This document shows positions 25,376-32,790 of a stretch of DNA of 34,245 nucleotides, piece by piece (position 1 is the first letter of the stretch; each line of letters starts with the position of its first letter). The stretch lies in contig PNJO01000010.1 of assembly GCA_013821905.1 (NCBI GenBank), positions 1 through 34,245 on the forward strand, given 5' to 3'. The position numbers and the translations under genes are program-made. This DNA comes from Sphingopyxis sp. GTDB taxonomy: Bacteria; Pseudomonadota; Alphaproteobacteria; Sphingomonadales; Sphingomonadaceae. The notes below the pieces were generated by a model. The model was given only the letters and a program-made list of their open reading frames with translations, did not search any database and was not told the origin of the DNA.

Positions 25376-26705
25376 CGGCGATCTTTTCCATCAATTTGCG
25401 GGCGACGGCCTGTTTGGGCAGCCGGTCCCAGCTATCTACGCCCGCTTTGCTAACGATATGCACCCGGTTCGTCTCGCCCCCCATCGGGTCGGCGGAGACG
25501 TCGTTGGCGACGATCCAGTCGCAGCCCTTGCGCGCCAGCTTGGCCTCGGCATGCGCGATGACGTCGTTGGTCTCGGCGGCAAAGCCGATCAGCAGCGGCG
25601 GGCGCTGCGCGCTTTTCGCAAGGCCGGCGAGAATGTCGGGATTTTCGGCGAGCGCGAGCGGCGGGACCGCGCCGCTGCCGTCCTTCTTGATCTTTTGCGG
25701 CGCGGTGTCGGCGGCGCGCCAGTCGGCGACCGCGGCGACCATGATCGCGGCATCGACGGGCAGGCTGGCCTCGACCTCGGCCGCCATTTCGCGCGCGGTC
25801 TCGACATCGACGCGGGTCACGCCGGGCGGTGTGGACAGCGGGACCGGGCCCGCGACCAGCAGCACCTCGGCACCGGCCTCGGCGGCGGCGGCGGCGATGG
25901 CAAAGCCCTGTTTCCCGCTCGACCGGTTGGCGATGTAGCGCACCGGGTCGATCGGCTCGTGCGTCGGGCCCGCGGTGACGAGGATGCGGCGGCCGAAGAG
26001 CGGGCGGTGGTTGGCGGGTGCAAAATCGGGCTGGCCGTCAATGTGCCCCTCCCGCTTGCGGGAGGGGCTAGGGGAGGGCGTGTCGGTAGAGAAACGAGAG
26101 TCGTCTAATGGTAAGACTAACGACGCAACAGGCCCTCCCCCGACCCCTCCCGCAAGCGGGAGGGGAGAAGAAAGCGCCGCCTCGATCGCCGCCTTGATCG
26201 CTTCGGGCTCGGGCAGGCGGCCGGGGCCATATTCGCCGCACGCCATCTCGCCCTCGTCGGGCTCCATTACCGTCACGCCGTCGCCGCGCAGCGTGGCGAC
26301 GTTGCGCCGCGTCGCGGCGTGCAGCCACATGCGCACGTTCATCGCGGGTACGGCGAGCACCGGCTTGTCGGTCGCGAGCAGCAGCGTCGTCGCGAGATCG
26401 TCGGCGATGCCCGCGGCCATCCTGGCGAGCAGGTCGGCGGTTGCGGGCGCGACGACGACCAGATCGGCCTCGCGGCTGAGCTGGATATGCCCCATCTCGA
26501 CCTCGTCCTTCAGGTCGAAGAGGCTGGTATAGACCTTGTTCTCGCTGAGCGCGGCGAGCGTCAGCGGGGTAACGAACTGCTCGCCCGCGCGCGTGATGAC
26601 GCAGCGCACTACCATGCTCGATTTGCGGAGCAGCCGGACGAGTTCGATCGCCTTATAGGCCGCGATGCCGCCGCCGATGATCAGGAGGATGCGGGGAGCG
26701 GCCAT
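25338..26705 (-). CDS. coaBC: Bifunctional phosphopantothenoylcysteine decarboxylase/phosphopantothenate-cysteine ligase with in-frame repeat insertion, 455 aa
   Basis: It catalyses two steps of coenzyme A synthesis. The N-terminal CoaC flavoprotein domain has GGGIAAYKA (11-19), the PAMNVRMW motif (120-127) and the cysteine loop [15 protein letters not shown] (153-167). The C-terminal CoaB ligase domain has [17 protein letters not shown] (241-257), [15 protein letters not shown] and [10 protein letters not shown]. Between them, residues 181-220 are encoded by a REPIN-like repeat (26046-26168, 123 nt = 41 codons) read in frame as low-complexity [18 protein letters not shown] sequence. This explains the length of 455 rather than about 400-415. 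The start ATG 26705 has AGGAG 7 nt upstream. All catalytic motifs are intact, so the enzyme is probably active. Confidence 0.95.
   Translation of the reverse strand: MAAPRILLIIGGGIAAYKAIELVRLLRKSSMVVRCVITRAGEQFVTPLTLAALSENKVYTSLFDLKDEVEMGHIQLSREADLVVVAPATADLLARMAAGIADDLATTLLLATDKPVLAVPAMNVRMWLHAATRRNVATLRGDGVTVMEPDEGEMACGEYGPGRLPEPEAIKAAIEAALSSPLPLAGGVGGGPVASLVLPLDDSRFSTDTPSPSPSRKREGHIDGQPDFAPANHRPLFGRRILVTAGPTHEPIDPVRYIANRSSGKQGFAIAAAAAEAGAEVLLVAGPVPLSTPPGVTRVDVETAREMAAEVEASLPVDAAIMVAAVADWRAADTAPQKIKKDGSGAVPPLALAENPDILAGLAKSAQRPPLLIGFAAETNDVIAHAEAKLARKGCDWIVANDVSADPMGGETNRVHIVSKAGVDSWDRLPKQAVARKLMEKIADELESRLPLERD
26046..26168. repeat. REPIN-like paired-hairpin repeat, copy B, inside coaBC
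   Basis: Left unit 26046-26079 and right unit 26128-26168 are inverted copies of the hairpin palindrome CTCCCGCTTGCGGGAG with GGGGAGGG-type tails. The right unit differs from 222-262 of copy A at one position, and the left unit from 162-195 at one. The 48-nt middle differs wholly from copy A. The element is 123 nt, a multiple of three, and has no stop in the coaBC frame. Confidence 0.88.
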
Positions 26706-26729
26706 GGATTGATCTTCTCCTTTGCCCGC

Positions 26730-26758
26730 TAGTTATGCGCCGGGCCCCGCCAGTTCAA
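26730..26758 (-). promoter_or_regulatory. coaBC: Probable sigma70-type promoter of coaBC
   Basis: On the minus strand TTGAAC (26758-26753) and TAACTA (26735-26730) are separated by exactly 17 bp. They lie 25 bp upstream of the coaBC ATG, which would give a short leader with the AAAGGAG ribosome binding site. This would make coaBC-dut-thiF-dsrE a separate transcription unit from the glycosyltransferase genes upstream. Confidence 0.5.
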
Positions 26759-26772
26759 GCGCGGCGCCTGCC

Positions 26773-27885
26773 TTAGACCGCGGCGGGCGAAACGGAAACC
26801 CCGGGGTGCAGCAGCGACCGGAGGAGCGCGGCGATCGCCGCCGGCGCGAAGACCAGCCCGATGAACAGGGTCGGCGCGATCAGCATGCCCCAATAATCAT
26901 TGTCGGTGCGCGCGAAGATCATGAAGGCGGCGGCATAGCCGAGCTGGACGAGAAAGCCTGCGGTGCCGAGCCGCCCGCGCCACGCGAGCCAGCCGAGCAG
27001 CGACAGCGGGACGAGGATCGTCGCGGCCCAATAGGGGGCGACGAAGCGCAGAATCGACGTCTTGTAAACGAAGGAAATATAATTGTTCCAGCCGCCGAGC
27101 CCGAGCCAGCCGCCGCCCGCCAGATCGGTCGGGCTGGTCGCGGCGGTCACTGCCGCCGCGTGAAAGGCGAGGCCGACGGCAAAGGCGACCACCAGGGCGA
27201 TCCAGCCTCCGACGGCGCGCCAGTCGCGGTCGATCAGCGCGAAAAGGCCGAACAATATCGCGACGGGCAGCACCGTTTCGCGGATGGCGAGCGCGGCGGC
27301 GATCGCCGCCATCGCCGCCCAGGGGCGTTCGGGCCGGTAAAGGGCGAGCGCGAGCGCGATCAGTGTGCCCGCGACGACCTCGTGGATCAGCACCCACTGT
27401 CCCGACACGAGCTGCCCCAGATTGACCGCGACCAGCATCACCGCGAAACGGCTGTAGGCGGGAAGGTCGGGTTCGCGCGTCAGGCGGCGGCGCCACGCGA
27501 CGAGCGTCGCGAGGCCGAGCAGGCTTGCGATCGCGACGCCCGCGGGCAGGCCGGTGATGCTCAGCGCCGTCGTCAGTGTTGGCAGCCGCACCGCCGCAAA
27601 GGGACGGAGCGGGTAATGATAGGCGCGGTGCTCCTCGACCACCGCCGGATAATAGGGCGTGCCCGCCTCCATCTTGCGGAGGATCTTCAGATAAAGGGCA
27701 TGGTCGCCGATCATGCCTTCGGCTTTCGCGATGGCGGGCGACGACAGGTTCGGGTTGACGGTCTTGCGGCCCTCGGCGGTGCCGAGCAGCATCAGTCCGG
27801 CGAGCAGCGCGAGCAGCAGCGCCGCGAGCGGGCGCGGCAGTGCCGCAAGGCGGTTCCAGCCCGCGGGTGTCGCTATTTGCGCCAC
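26773..27885 (-). CDS. Polytopic membrane protein, probable GT-C-type glycosyltransferase partner of the GT2-GtrA protein, 370 aa
   Basis: A hydrophobic protein with about 9-10 membrane segments. After the first helix, a large loop carries AEGMIGDHALYLKILRKM, then GTPYYPAV and YPLRPFAAVRLPTL. An acidic first external loop is typical of GT-C lipid-sugar-dependent transferases, but I do not recognise the exact family. The start is GTG 27885, overlapping the last 13 bp of the GT2-GtrA gene, so translation is coupled. By analogy with gtrA-gtrB-gtrC modules, it could move the sugar from the polyprenol carrier to a surface polymer or lipid. The acceptor is unknown. Confidence 0.7.
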   Translation of the reverse strand: MAQIATPAGWNRLAALPRPLAALLLALLAGLMLLGTAEGRKTVNPNLSSPAIAKAEGMIGDHALYLKILRKMEAGTPYYPAVVEEHRAYHYPLRPFAAVRLPTLTTALSITGLPAGVAIASLLGLATLVAWRRRLTREPDLPAYSRFAVMLVAVNLGQLVSGQWVLIHEVVAGTLIALALALYRPERPWAAMAAIAAALAIRETVLPVAILFGLFALIDRDWRAVGGWIALVVAFAVGLAFHAAAVTAATSPTDLAGGGWLGLGGWNNYISFVYKTSILRFVAPYWAATILVPLSLLGWLAWRGRLGTAGFLVQLGYAAAFMIFARTDNDYWGMLIAPTLFIGLVFAPAAIAALLRSLLHPGVSVSPAAV

Positions 27886-29000
27886 GTCAGCGCCGCCGAC
27901 ATGGCGAAGTTCCACATCGCGCCGACAAGCACGCCGGCGATACCCGCGACCCACCAGCGTTCGTGCTGGCCCGCGACCCAGGTTCCGATGCCGATATTGG
28001 CGACCGCGCCGATCGCCGAAATCGCATAGAAGCTGGCGAGCCCGCCGAGGAGGCGCCAGCCCTTGAGCTTGCGATCGGCATAGGTGAAGCTGTTGTTGAG
28101 GAAGAAGTTGAAGGCGATTGCGACCATCACCGCGCTCGTCTGCGCGGCGATGAAGGCGCTGCCCGTGCCCAGCGCGGCGCGCAGGACGGCGAGGTGGACG
28201 AAAACGCCGAGCCCGCCGACCGTCAGGAATTTGAGCAGGCGGACGGGCACGAAGCGGCCGATCGTCTTGTCGGCGATCAGCTCGAGATATTCGGCGATGA
28301 CGCGCGCGCCGATCTTGCTCTCGCCGGCCTCGCGGCTGCGGAAATGATAGGGGATCTCGGCAACGCGCAGCGGCGTCGGGGCCGAGGCGATGATGTCGAG
28401 CAGGATCTTGTAGCCGATCGCCGACAGGCGCGGCATCGCGGCGTCGAAGGCTTCGCGGCGTATCGCGAAAAAGCCGCTCATCGGGTCGCTGACATCGGTG
28501 CGCAGCGCGATCTGGCCGACGCGCGTGGCGAGGCGGCTCATGCGCACGCGGCCCTGGTCCCAGTCACCGGTGCCGCCGCCATCGACATAGCGCGTGCCGA
28601 CCGCGATATCGGCGCGTCCCGACGCGACCGCTTCGATCAGCCGCGGCAGCGCATCCTCGCTATGCTGCAGATCGCCGTCCATCACCGCGATCACCGGCGC
28701 GGCGGTCGCCAGAACGCCCTCGATGACCGCCGAAGACAGGCCGCGCCGACCGACGCGTTGGACGATGCGGACGTGGCGCGAGGTGCGGCCGATGCGGCGC
28801 ACGAGGTCGCTGGTGCCGTCGGGCGAATTATCGTCGACGAACACGACTTCCCAGCCGCGCCCGGCGAGCACGGTGGACAGTTTTTCGATCAGGCGCTCGA
28901 CATTGGCCGCCTCGTTGAGCGTCGGCACGATGACCGCGACGTCGAGCGGCAGCGTATCGACCGGCAATATGGGGTCGGCGAGAATCGTGTCGTGGCGCAT
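27873..29000 (-). CDS. Fused GT2 polyprenol-phosphate glycosyltransferase and GtrA-like membrane protein, 375 aa
   Basis: Residues about 20-250 are a family 2 glycosyltransferase of the dolichol/polyprenol-phosphate mannose synthase type: VIVPTLNEAANV (23-34), VDDNSPDGT (55-63), DGDLQH (108-113) and a DPMSGFFAIRR segment. Residues about 255-375 contain four hydrophobic helices of the GtrA type (LKFLTVGGLGVFVHLAVLR, then FNFFLNNSFTY). It would make a polyprenol-phosphate sugar on the cytoplasmic face and possibly help it flip. The ATG at 29000 is the start. It is encoded between ubiB and a polytopic partner gene that overlaps its stop. Sugar identity unknown. Confidence 0.9.
   Translation of the reverse strand: MRHDTILADPILPVDTLPLDVAVIVPTLNEAANVERLIEKLSTVLAGRGWEVVFVDDNSPDGTSDLVRRIGRTSRHVRIVQRVGRRGLSSAVIEGVLATAAPVIAVMDGDLQHSEDALPRLIEAVASGRADIAVGTRYVDGGGTGDWDQGRVRMSRLATRVGQIALRTDVSDPMSGFFAIRREAFDAAMPRLSAIGYKILLDIIASAPTPLRVAEIPYHFRSREAGESKIGARVIAEYLELIADKTIGRFVPVRLLKFLTVGGLGVFVHLAVLRAALGTGSAFIAAQTSAVMVAIAFNFFLNNSFTYADRKLKGWRLLGGLASFYAISAIGAVANIGIGTWVAGQHERWWVAGIAGVLVGAMWNFAMSAALTWRK
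27876..27890. repeat. 15-bp direct repeat, copy 1
   Basis: TTTGCGCCACGTCAG occurs here, at the extreme 3' end of the GT2-GtrA gene, and identically at 29091-29105, so the pair brackets that gene almost exactly. Confidence 0.6.
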
Positions 29001-29090
29001 GAAACCTCGGTTTTTGCCGGATTTTACGTCCGGGGCTGGTCGAGGTCCTGCTCTAGGGAATTAGGGTAAATGTTCGGTAACCACGGCGGC

Positions 29091-29105
29091 TTTGCGCCAC
29101 GTCAG
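29091..29105. repeat. 15-bp direct repeat, copy 2
   Basis: The second exact copy of TTTGCGCCACGTCAG, spanning the stop of ubiB and the start of the 101-bp gap before the GT2-GtrA gene. The copies are 1215 bp apart. Confidence 0.6.
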
Positions 29106-30655
29106 GCCAGCCAGCCGAACAGGCCGGCCCCGGCCGCCGCGCCCGCGATGGCGGTCAGCGCATAGCGCCACCAGGTCTGTCGTTCGCCCCGGTCCCACAT
29201 CAGCGGAATGTCGGGCAGCGGCGGGGCGGGCGGCGCGGCGCCCTTGCGCGGCAGCTGCTCGTCGAGGCGGCGGATGATGTCGGGGATCAGTGCCAGCGTC
29301 TTGCCCTGTGCGCGGATGCCGTCGGCGAGCGCCGCTTCGGGGCCGAGTTCGTCGCGGATCCATTCGCGCACGAAGGGGCCCGAGACGTCCCACATGTTGA
29401 TCTTCGGGTTTAGCATCGTCGCGACACCCTCGACCATCACCATCGTCTTTTGCAGGAGGAGGAGGTGCGGCTGGGTCTGCATGTCGAAATCGCGCGTGAT
29501 CGCGAACAGCCCATCGAGCATCTGGCCGACGCTGAGTTCGCTCACCGGCTTGCCGCGCATCGGCTCGCCGACCGCGCGCAGCGCGGTCGCGAATTCCTCG
29601 ACGTTGTGATAGTCGGGGACGTACTGGGCCTCGAAGTGGATTTCGGCGACGCGGCGGTAGTTGCCGGTGGTCAGGCCATAGAGGATTTCGGCGAGCCAGT
29701 AGCGCGCCTGGCGGTTGATCCGCCCCATGATGCCGAAATCGACCGCGGCGATCGTCCCGTCGGCCTTCACGAACAGATTGCCCTGGTGCATGTCGGCGTG
29801 GAAAAAGCCCTCGGCGATCGCCTGGCGCAGGAAGGCGTTGACGAGGTCCGCCGACAATTTCTCCATGTCGTGCCCCGCGGCGATCAACTTGTCGCGGTGC
29901 GAGATCTTGATCCCGTCGATCCAGCTCATCGTCATCACGCGGCTCGCGGTGCGGTCCCAGTCGATCGCGGGCACCTCGTAATGCGGCACCGCCGCCATCG
30001 CGTCGGCCAGCTCGGACGCCGATGCCGCCTCGCGCCGCAGATCGAGTTCGCGCAGGGTCCAGCGGCGGAAATTCGCGATGACCTCGCGTGGGCGGAGCCG
30101 CTTTGCCTCGCCCCCGAAGGCTTCGAGATGCGCCGCCGCCCATTCATAGGTGTCGATGTCGCGCGCGAACTGCTTGTCGATGCCGGGGCGGCGCACCTTG
30201 ACCGCGACGGTACGGCCGTCGGTGGTCACCGCGCGGTGGACCTGCGCGATCGAGGCCGATCCGACGGGGTCGGGATCGAATTCGCTGTAGAGGCTTTCGA
30301 GCGGGACTTCGAAGGTCGCCTCGATTTCCTGCCGGATGCGGTCGAGGGCAACGGGGGCGAGCGCGTCCTGCAGCGTGAGCAGGTTACGCGCGGCTTCCTC
30401 GCCGACGAGATCGGGGCGCGTCGCGAGCGTCTGGCCGAGCTTGACCGCCGCGGGGCCGATCGCCTGGAAAGCGGCGGCATAATCGGGGACCCGGGGCTGG
30501 ATCGTGCCGAGCCGGGCGAGGCGGCACAGCCGCTTCACACCCGGCGGCGTCTGCGGCGCGCTCTCGATGCCGCGCAGCGCCCCGTGGCGCGCGAGGATGC
30601 GGCCCCACTTCAGCAGGCGCAGGATATGGGTGACGGGTCGGGTCAAGCTTTCCAC
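29102..30655 (-). CDS. ubiB: UbiB/ABC1/ADCK-family atypical kinase-like protein for ubiquinone biosynthesis, 517 aa
   Basis: A membrane-associated protein needed for ubiquinone synthesis. It has the family KxGQ motif (VKLGQTLATRPD, 71-82), the Ala-rich loop replacement VGSASIAQVHRA (131-142), the ATP lysine region AVKVRRPG (151-158), the catalytic-type HADMHQGNLF and the DFG-like VDFGIMG. Hydrophobic residues at the C-terminus form the membrane anchor. The start is GTG 30655, overlapping the last 13 bp of ubiE, so the two are co-translated. A 101-bp gap separates it from the GT2-GtrA gene. Confidence 0.95.
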   Translation of the reverse strand: MESLTRPVTHILRLLKWGRILARHGALRGIESAPQTPPGVKRLCRLARLGTIQPRVPDYAAAFQAIGPAAVKLGQTLATRPDLVGEEAARNLLTLQDALAPVALDRIRQEIEATFEVPLESLYSEFDPDPVGSASIAQVHRAVTTDGRTVAVKVRRPGIDKQFARDIDTYEWAAAHLEAFGGEAKRLRPREVIANFRRWTLRELDLRREAASASELADAMAAVPHYEVPAIDWDRTASRVMTMSWIDGIKISHRDKLIAAGHDMEKLSADLVNAFLRQAIAEGFFHADMHQGNLFVKADGTIAAVDFGIMGRINRQARYWLAEILYGLTTGNYRRVAEIHFEAQYVPDYHNVEEFATALRAVGEPMRGKPVSELSVGQMLDGLFAITRDFDMQTQPHLLLLQKTMVMVEGVATMLNPKINMWDVSGPFVREWIRDELGPEAALADGIRAQGKTLALIPDIIRRLDEQLPRKGAAPPAPPLPDIPLMWDRGERQTWWRYALTAIAGAAAGAGLFGWLA

Positions 30656-31380
30656 CCGCTGTGGATCGCGACGAGGCCGCCCAGGATCGGCTCGACCTTG
30701 ACCGCGGTGAAGCCCGCGTCGCGGATCATCTGCGCGAAGGCGGGCATCGGCGGGAAACGGCGGATCGATTCGATCAGGTAGCGATAGCTGTCCTCGTCGT
30801 CGGCGATCAGCTTGCCGAGCTTGGGCACCAGATGGTGCGAGTAAGCGTCATAGGCCTGCGCGAAGCCCGGCCACTCGTTGGTCGAAAATTCGAGGCAGAA
30901 GAAACGCCCGCCATAGCGCAGCACGCGGTGCGCTTCCTTCAGCGCCGCCGGGATGTCGGTGACGTTGCGGATGCCGAAGGCGATCGTATAGGCGTCGAAG
31001 AACTGGTCGGGAAAGGAGAGTTTCTCGGCATTCTGCTCGGACCACACCAGCGTATCGATCCCGCGCTCCGCCGCGCGTTCCATGCCGACGCCGAGCATGT
31101 CGGGGTTGATGTCGGCGACGGTGATGCTGGCGCCCGAGCGCTCCATGCGAAAGGCGATGTCGCCGGTACCGCCCGCCATGTCGAGAATCGTCTCGCCCGC
31201 GCGCGGCTTCACGCGGCGCACGAAGCGGTCCTTCCACAAACGGTGCATCCCGCCCGACATCGCGTCGTTCATGATGTCATATTTGCGCGCGACGCGGCTG
31301 AACACCTCGCCGACCATCGCGGTCTTCGCGCCCGCGGGGACTTGCTCATAACCGAAGCTGACGGTGTCGGGGGTGGGCAT
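30643..31380 (-). CDS. ubiE: Ubiquinone/menaquinone C-methyltransferase UbiE, 245 aa
   Basis: A SAM-dependent C-methyltransferase of ubiquinone biosynthesis. Family motifs are VFSRVARKYDIMNDAMSGGM (26-45), motif I LDMAGGTGDIA (66-76), AFGIRNV, and GRFFCLEFS. The start is ATG 31380, with AAGG about 10 nt upstream; an in-frame ATG at 31449 would add a basic leader unlike the family. It is first of the ubiE-ubiB pair and divergent from mutM. Confidence 0.96.
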   Translation of the reverse strand: MPTPDTVSFGYEQVPAGAKTAMVGEVFSRVARKYDIMNDAMSGGMHRLWKDRFVRRVKPRAGETILDMAGGTGDIAFRMERSGASITVADINPDMLGVGMERAAERGIDTLVWSEQNAEKLSFPDQFFDAYTIAFGIRNVTDIPAALKEAHRVLRYGGRFFCLEFSTNEWPGFAQAYDAYSHHLVPKLGKLIADDEDSYRYLIESIRRFPPMPAFAQMIRDAGFTAVKVEPILGGLVAIHSGWKA

Positions 31381-31420
31381 GGAGTGCGCGCCTTTACGGG
31401 GAGATGGTCTGTTGCGTCGG

Positions 31421-31449
31421 CCTTTAGCGGGGCCTTGTCGCGCAGGCAA
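31421..31449 (-). promoter_or_regulatory. ubiE: Possible promoter of ubiE
   Basis: On the minus strand TTGCCT (31449-31444), 17 bp, then TAAAGG (31426-31421), about 40 bp upstream of the ubiE ATG in the 92-bp ubiE/mutM divergent gap. The -10 is a weak match. Confidence 0.3.
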
Positions 31450-31472
31450 ATGGCGCGTAGCCCGAGCGCGAT

Positions 31473-32285
31473 ATGCCCGAGCTTCCCGAAGTCGAAACCA
31501 CCGTTCGCGGCCTTGCGCCCTTCCTCGAAGGCCAAAGGCTGGCCGCGGTCACGACCTTCCGCCCCGACCTGCGCCGCCCCTTTCCCGCCGATCTGGCGCA
31601 GCGGCTCACCGGCGCGACGGTCACCGGCCTGTCGCGGCGCGCCAAATACGGCATCGTGTCGACCGACCGCGACGACCATATGATCTTTCACCTCGGCATG
31701 TCGGGGCGCTGGCGGACCGAGGGCGGCGATGCCGGCAAGCACGATCATCTGCTGCTCGAAACCGGCGCCGGGCACCGATTGTTCCTGCACGACCCGCGGC
31801 GTTTCGGCTCGGTCGACCTGGTGAGCGGCGACCCGCTGACGCTGTTTCCGGCGTTCGTGTCGCTCGGTCCCGAGCCGCTGTCGGACGATTTCGATGCGGC
31901 CTATCTGGCGCGCGCGCTCGCGGGACGGCGCGCGCCGATCAAGGCGATGCTGCTCGACCAGACGATCGTCGCGGGGCTCGGCAACATCTATGTCTGCGAG
32001 GCGCTCAACATGGCGAGGATTTCGCCGCTGCGTGCCGCCGCCGATGTGCCGAAGGCGAGGCTTGCGGCGCTGGTGCCCGCGGTCAAGGACGTGCTGAGCG
32101 CGGCGATCGCGGCGGGCGGATCGACCTTGCGCGATTTCCTGAGTCCCGAAGGCGACCTCGGCTATTTTGCCAAGGACTGGCGCGTCTATGGGCGCGAGGG
32201 CGGTCAGTGCGCGTGCGGCGGGACGGTCGCGCGCGTCGTGCAGAGCGGGCGATCGACCTTTTACTGCCCGAAATGCCAGCGTTAG
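31473..32285 (+). CDS. mutM: Formamidopyrimidine-DNA glycosylase (Fpg), 270 aa
   Basis: A base-excision repair glycosylase/AP lyase for 8-oxoguanine and ring-opened purines. MPELPEVET at the N-terminus supplies the catalytic Pro (after Met removal) and Glu. LSRRAKYG carries the conserved Lys, and QTIVAGLGNIYVCEALN is the helix-two-turn-helix. The C-terminal zinc finger has cysteines at 246, 248, 265 and 268; the first pair is spaced C-x-C rather than the usual C-x2-C. The start at 31473 is fixed by the family N-terminus. It lies upstream of rpsT-dnaA, as in many alphaproteobacteria. Confidence 0.96.
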   Translation: MPELPEVETTVRGLAPFLEGQRLAAVTTFRPDLRRPFPADLAQRLTGATVTGLSRRAKYGIVSTDRDDHMIFHLGMSGRWRTEGGDAGKHDHLLLETGAGHRLFLHDPRRFGSVDLVSGDPLTLFPAFVSLGPEPLSDDFDAAYLARALAGRRAPIKAMLLDQTIVAGLGNIYVCEALNMARISPLRAAADVPKARLAALVPAVKDVLSAAIAAGGSTLRDFLSPEGDLGYFAKDWRVYGREGGQCACGGTVARVVQSGRSTFYCPKCQR

Positions 32286-32298
32286 GGGCGGTTCCCGG

Positions 32299-32327
32299 TT
32301 GACCCGAGGGGGCAATCTGGCTATGGG
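32299..32327 (+). promoter_or_regulatory. rpsT: Probable sigma70-type promoter of rpsT
   Basis: TTGACC (32299-32304) and TATGGG (32322-32327) are spaced 17 bp apart, starting 14 bp after the mutM stop. Transcription would begin near 32334 and leave a leader of about 130 nt. That leader contains overlapping CCGGT/ACCGG inverted repeats (about 32347-32365). S20 autoregulates in E. coli, and this leader could serve that, as inference. Confidence 0.5.
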
Positions 32328-32462
32328 CGCACCCTTCGAGCAGGGTCCGGTCGTCCGGAACCGGCCGCATCCGGACATTGATTCGCCGCTTTCGCGCGAT
32401 TCGGCTGCTCCGCTGAGGCTGTGCTCCGACCATGTAGACCGTTTGAAAGACTAGAGGAATTT

Positions 32463-32726
32463 ATGGCCAATACGCCGCAGGCAAAGAAGCGCATCCGCCG
32501 CAACCAGGCGCGCACCGTCGTGAACAAGAATCGCGTGTCGCGCATCCGCACGCTGGTGAAGAAGGTGGAAAACGCCGTCGCCGCCGGTGACAAGGACGCT
32601 GCGGCGACCGCGCTGAAGGCCGCCCAGCCCGAAATGGCCCGCGGCGTCGCCAAGGGCGTGCTCCACAAGAACACCGTGGCGCGCAAGTTTTCGCGCCTGA
32701 CGAAGAGCGTAAACGCGATCGGCTGA
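32463..32726 (+). CDS. rpsT: 30S ribosomal protein S20, 87 aa
   Basis: A small basic ribosomal protein binding 16S rRNA. It begins [20 protein letters not shown] and ends [12 protein letters not shown], the family pattern, at normal length. ATG 32463 is preceded by GAGGA at 6 nt. A strong terminator follows at 32751, so it is a single-gene unit ahead of dnaA. Confidence 0.97.
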   Translation: MANTPQAKKRIRRNQARTVVNKNRVSRIRTLVKKVENAVAAGDKDAAATALKAAQPEMARGVAKGVLHKNTVARKFSRLTKSVNAIG

Positions 32727-32750
32727 TTCCACCGCGTACCGAAACGGGAC

Positions 32751-32790
32751 AAAAAGGACCCGCGGACATTTGGTTCGCGGGTCCTTTTTT
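32751..32790 (+). terminator. Rho-independent terminator of rpsT
   Basis: A perfect 14-bp stem, AAAAAGGACCCGCG pairing with CGCGGGTCCTTTTT across an 11-nt loop (32765-32775), ends in a run of six T. It lies 24 bp after the rpsT stop. The A-run on the opposite side could also make it work in reverse. Confidence 0.93.

Noticed and set aside
26103-26117. tRNA D-arm-like sequence GTCT-AATGGTA-AGAC
   Set aside because: No acceptor stem, anticodon arm or T-loop around it, so it is not a tRNA gene; at most a chance or derived fragment in the repeat's middle.
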